NCBI GenBank assembly: GCA_030652635.1 | Contig: JAUSPW010000540.1 | Span: forward strand, 1-7,745 | Length of the DNA: 7,745 bases | Direction: 5' to 3' | DNA from: Pseudohongiella sp. | GTDB lineage: Bacteria; Pseudomonadota; Gammaproteobacteria; Pseudomonadales; Pseudohongiellaceae | Part shown: piece after piece, positions 6,517-7,745 of the stretch | Position numbering within the stretch: the first letter of the stretch is position 1 | How the letters are laid out: each line of letters begins with the position of its first letter | Made by a program: the position numbers and the translations under genes | The notes under the pieces: model-generated | The model's database searches: none | The model's input: only the letters and a program-made list of their open reading frames with translations | What the model was told of the DNA's origin: nothing

Positions 6517-7599
6517 CTATCTCAGTTTAAGGGTCGCCAGCCCAAACAGTACCAACATCACAGTGATGATCCAGAAGCGCACGATGACACGCGGTTCTGG
6601 CCAACCTTTCAGTTCAAAATGGTGATGAATCGGTGCCATACGGAAAATTCGTTTTCCCGTCAGTTTGAATGAGGCCACTTGAAGAATGACCGATAGTGTC
6701 TCGGCTACAAAAATCCCGCCCATGATAAACAGTACAATTTCATGGCGAGCCACAACGGCTACGACGCCAAGCGCCGCTCCTAAAGCAAGCGCCCCCACAT
6801 CTCCCATAAATACTTGAGCTGGGTAAGTATTGAACCAAAGAAAACCAAGGCCTGCTCCAACCAGAGCCCCACAGAAAATGACCAGTTCGCCGGTTCCGGT
6901 TACAAAAGGAATACGCAGGTATTGAGAAAATTCGGCGTGTCCCGCCAGGTACGCAATTATCCCCAAGGCTCCGCCCACCATCACCGTTGGCAGAATCGCC
7001 AGACCATCCAGTCCATCCGTCAGATTGACAGCATTACTGCTGCCAACAATCACAAAATAGCTGATCACAATGAACAGAATGCCGGTATCAATCGACACGT
7101 CTTTAAAAAATGGCACGATGTAGGATGTTTGAACCGGATCAGTCGCGGTGAAATACAAAAACAAGGCAGCGCCAAGACCAATCACCGACTGCCAGAGATA
7201 CTTCCATTTAGCGGGTAATCCACGGGGATCTTTGCGAAAAACCTTACGGTAGTCATCAACCCAGCCAACCGCCCCAAACAGTAATGTTGTCAGCAACACC
7301 ACCCATACATAAGTATTGCGCAAATCGGCCCACAACAAGGTACTGGCTGCAATGCTGACCAGAATCAAGGCGCCGCCCATTGTCGGGGTACCGGCCTTAC
7401 TGAAATGGCTTTTGGGGCCGTCATCACGTACGACTTGTCCGATTTTCTGCTGGCTCAGCTTTCGAATCATCCATGGGCCTATCATCAATGACAGAATCAA
7501 AGCCGTGAGAATGCCCATGATGCCGCGCACGGTGATGTACTGTAGCACCGCGAATCCGCTTTCTATTGAGGTCAGATACTCTGCGAGTAGCAGCAACAT
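6517..7599 (-). CDS. mraY: Phospho-N-acetylmuramoyl-pentapeptide transferase MraY
   Basis: MraY is the polytopic inner-membrane enzyme that transfers phospho-MurNAc-pentapeptide from UDP to undecaprenyl phosphate, making lipid I. The 360 residues match the E. coli length exactly and align without obvious gaps. Visible family motifs are SHFSKAGTPTMGG (64-76), VDDYRKV with the Asp pair D115/D116, NAVNLTDGLDGLA (189-201), FNTYPAQVFMGDVG with D267, and MAPIHHHFELKGWPEPR with the His triad at 325-327. These are the Mg2+/substrate residues known for the family. About ten hydrophobic segments are seen. The ATG at 7599 is chosen because the family N-terminus begins there (MLLLLAEYL) and AGGA lies 9 bases upstream. 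An in-frame extension to 7680 would read 27 unrelated residues over murF and is rejected. It is followed by the only non-coding gap in the cluster (43 bases). Confidence 0.98.
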   Translation of the reverse strand: MLLLLAEYLTSIESGFAVLQYITVRGIMGILTALILSLMIGPWMIRKLSQQKIGQVVRDDGPKSHFSKAGTPTMGGALILVSIAASTLLWADLRNTYVWVVLLTTLLFGAVGWVDDYRKVFRKDPRGLPAKWKYLWQSVIGLGAALFLYFTATDPVQTSYIVPFFKDVSIDTGILFIVISYFVIVGSSNAVNLTDGLDGLAILPTVMVGGALGIIAYLAGHAEFSQYLRIPFVTGTGELVIFCGALVGAGLGFLWFNTYPAQVFMGDVGALALGAALGVVAVVARHEIVLFIMGGIFVAETLSVILQVASFKLTGKRIFRMAPIHHHFELKGWPEPRVIVRFWIITVMLVLFGLATLKLR

Positions 7600-7745
7600 T
7601 AATGACGTTCCTCTCTTTTTATTTTTTCCACAACTTCGTCCATACCTGCACTGCGTGAGCCCTTCACCAGCGCCACACATTCAACTGAGAGCACTTGCCG
7701 GGCATGGGCTATCAAACTGTTTTTATTCTCGAAATGCACGGCGCC
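7599..7745 (-). CDS. murF: UDP-N-acetylmuramoyl-tripeptide--D-alanyl-D-alanine ligase MurF, C-terminal 48 residues (5' end outside window)
   Basis: MurF is the cytoplasmic, ATP-dependent ligase that adds the D-Ala-D-Ala dipeptide to UDP-MurNAc-tripeptide, the last soluble step before lipid I. Only the end of its C-terminal Mur-ligase domain is present. My own reading of the minus strand gives 48 codons and a TAA at 7601-7599. The key evidence is the segment LVKGSRSAGMDEVV near the end, which matches the VKGSRSAAMEEVV segment of E. coli MurF. Position directly upstream of mraY agrees with the standard dcw order. The stop codon shares one base with the mraY start (TAATG), so the two are likely translationally coupled. 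The last codons are A-rich and carry the mraY ribosome binding site. The N-terminal and central ATP-binding domains are not visible, so integrity of the whole gene cannot be judged. Confidence 0.93.
   Translation of the reverse strand, partial: GAVHFENKNSLIAHARQVLSVECVALVKGSRSAGMDEVVEKIKREERH
7609..7614 (-). promoter_or_regulatory. Ribosome binding site deciding the mraY start
   Basis: The minus strand reads AGAGGA at 7614-7609, nine bases before the ATG at 7599, inside the last codons of murF. It supports the 360-residue start over the longer open frame. An A-rich tract (A6-T-A5, 7627-7616) sits just upstream and may help ribosome loading; that part is inference. Confidence 0.75.

Noticed and set aside
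7600..7680. In-frame 27-residue extension of mraY upstream of 7599
   Set aside because: The extra residues have no match to the MraY N-terminus and overlap the real murF frame. The ATG at 7599 has a good ribosome binding site and gives the exact family length.
1..7745. A hidden novel system such as a defence island, mobile element or CRISPR array
   Set aside because: All but 43 bases are occupied by eight recognisable dcw genes in the standard order with intact motifs; there is no room or signal for an additional system.

Overview
The window is an internal segment of a division and cell wall (dcw) cluster, with every gene on the minus strand. Read in the direction of transcription (high to low coordinates) the order is murF (3' end only), mraY, murD, ftsW, murG, murC, ddlB, ftsQ (5' end only). 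This order, with ddlB between murC and ftsQ, is the one known from E. coli and Pseudomonas. The proteins look close to the gammaproteobacterial versions; MraY, for example, has exactly the E. coli length of 360 residues. A gammaproteobacterium, probably not an enterobacterium, is the best guess. A betaproteobacterium cannot be excluded from gene order alone.

Layout: 7745-7599 murF C-terminus; 7599-6517 mraY; a 43-base gap, the only untranslated stretch in the window; 6473-5097 murD; 5100-3889 ftsW; 3892-2792 murG; 2799-1348 murC; 1347-376 ddlB; 379-1 ftsQ N-terminus. Six of the seven junctions overlap or abut: TAATG, ATGA, ATGA, an 8-base overlap, TAA directly followed by ATG, and ATGA. This indicates one polycistronic, translationally coupled unit. 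No intrinsic terminator, convincing promoter, RNA gene, mobile element, CRISPR array or plus-strand gene was found, and no stretch over 300 bases lacks a gene.

How the genes work together: Ddl makes D-Ala-D-Ala. MurC and MurD add the first two amino acids (L-Ala, D-Glu) to UDP-MurNAc, and MurF adds D-Ala-D-Ala last. MraY moves the finished phospho-MurNAc-pentapeptide onto undecaprenyl phosphate (lipid I), and MurG adds GlcNAc (lipid II). FtsW polymerises lipid II at the septum, and FtsQ is a scaffold of the divisome. MurE, the ligase for the third residue, is expected just upstream of murF and outside the window.

All motifs checked for catalysis are intact and no gene looks broken or foreign. 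I do not see a novel biological system here. The items worth a second look are small: a 20-bp perfect palindrome inside ftsW, a hairpin-forming inverted repeat in murC, the correct murD start, and a perfect but distant Shine-Dalgarno site for ftsQ lying in an extended DdlB tail.
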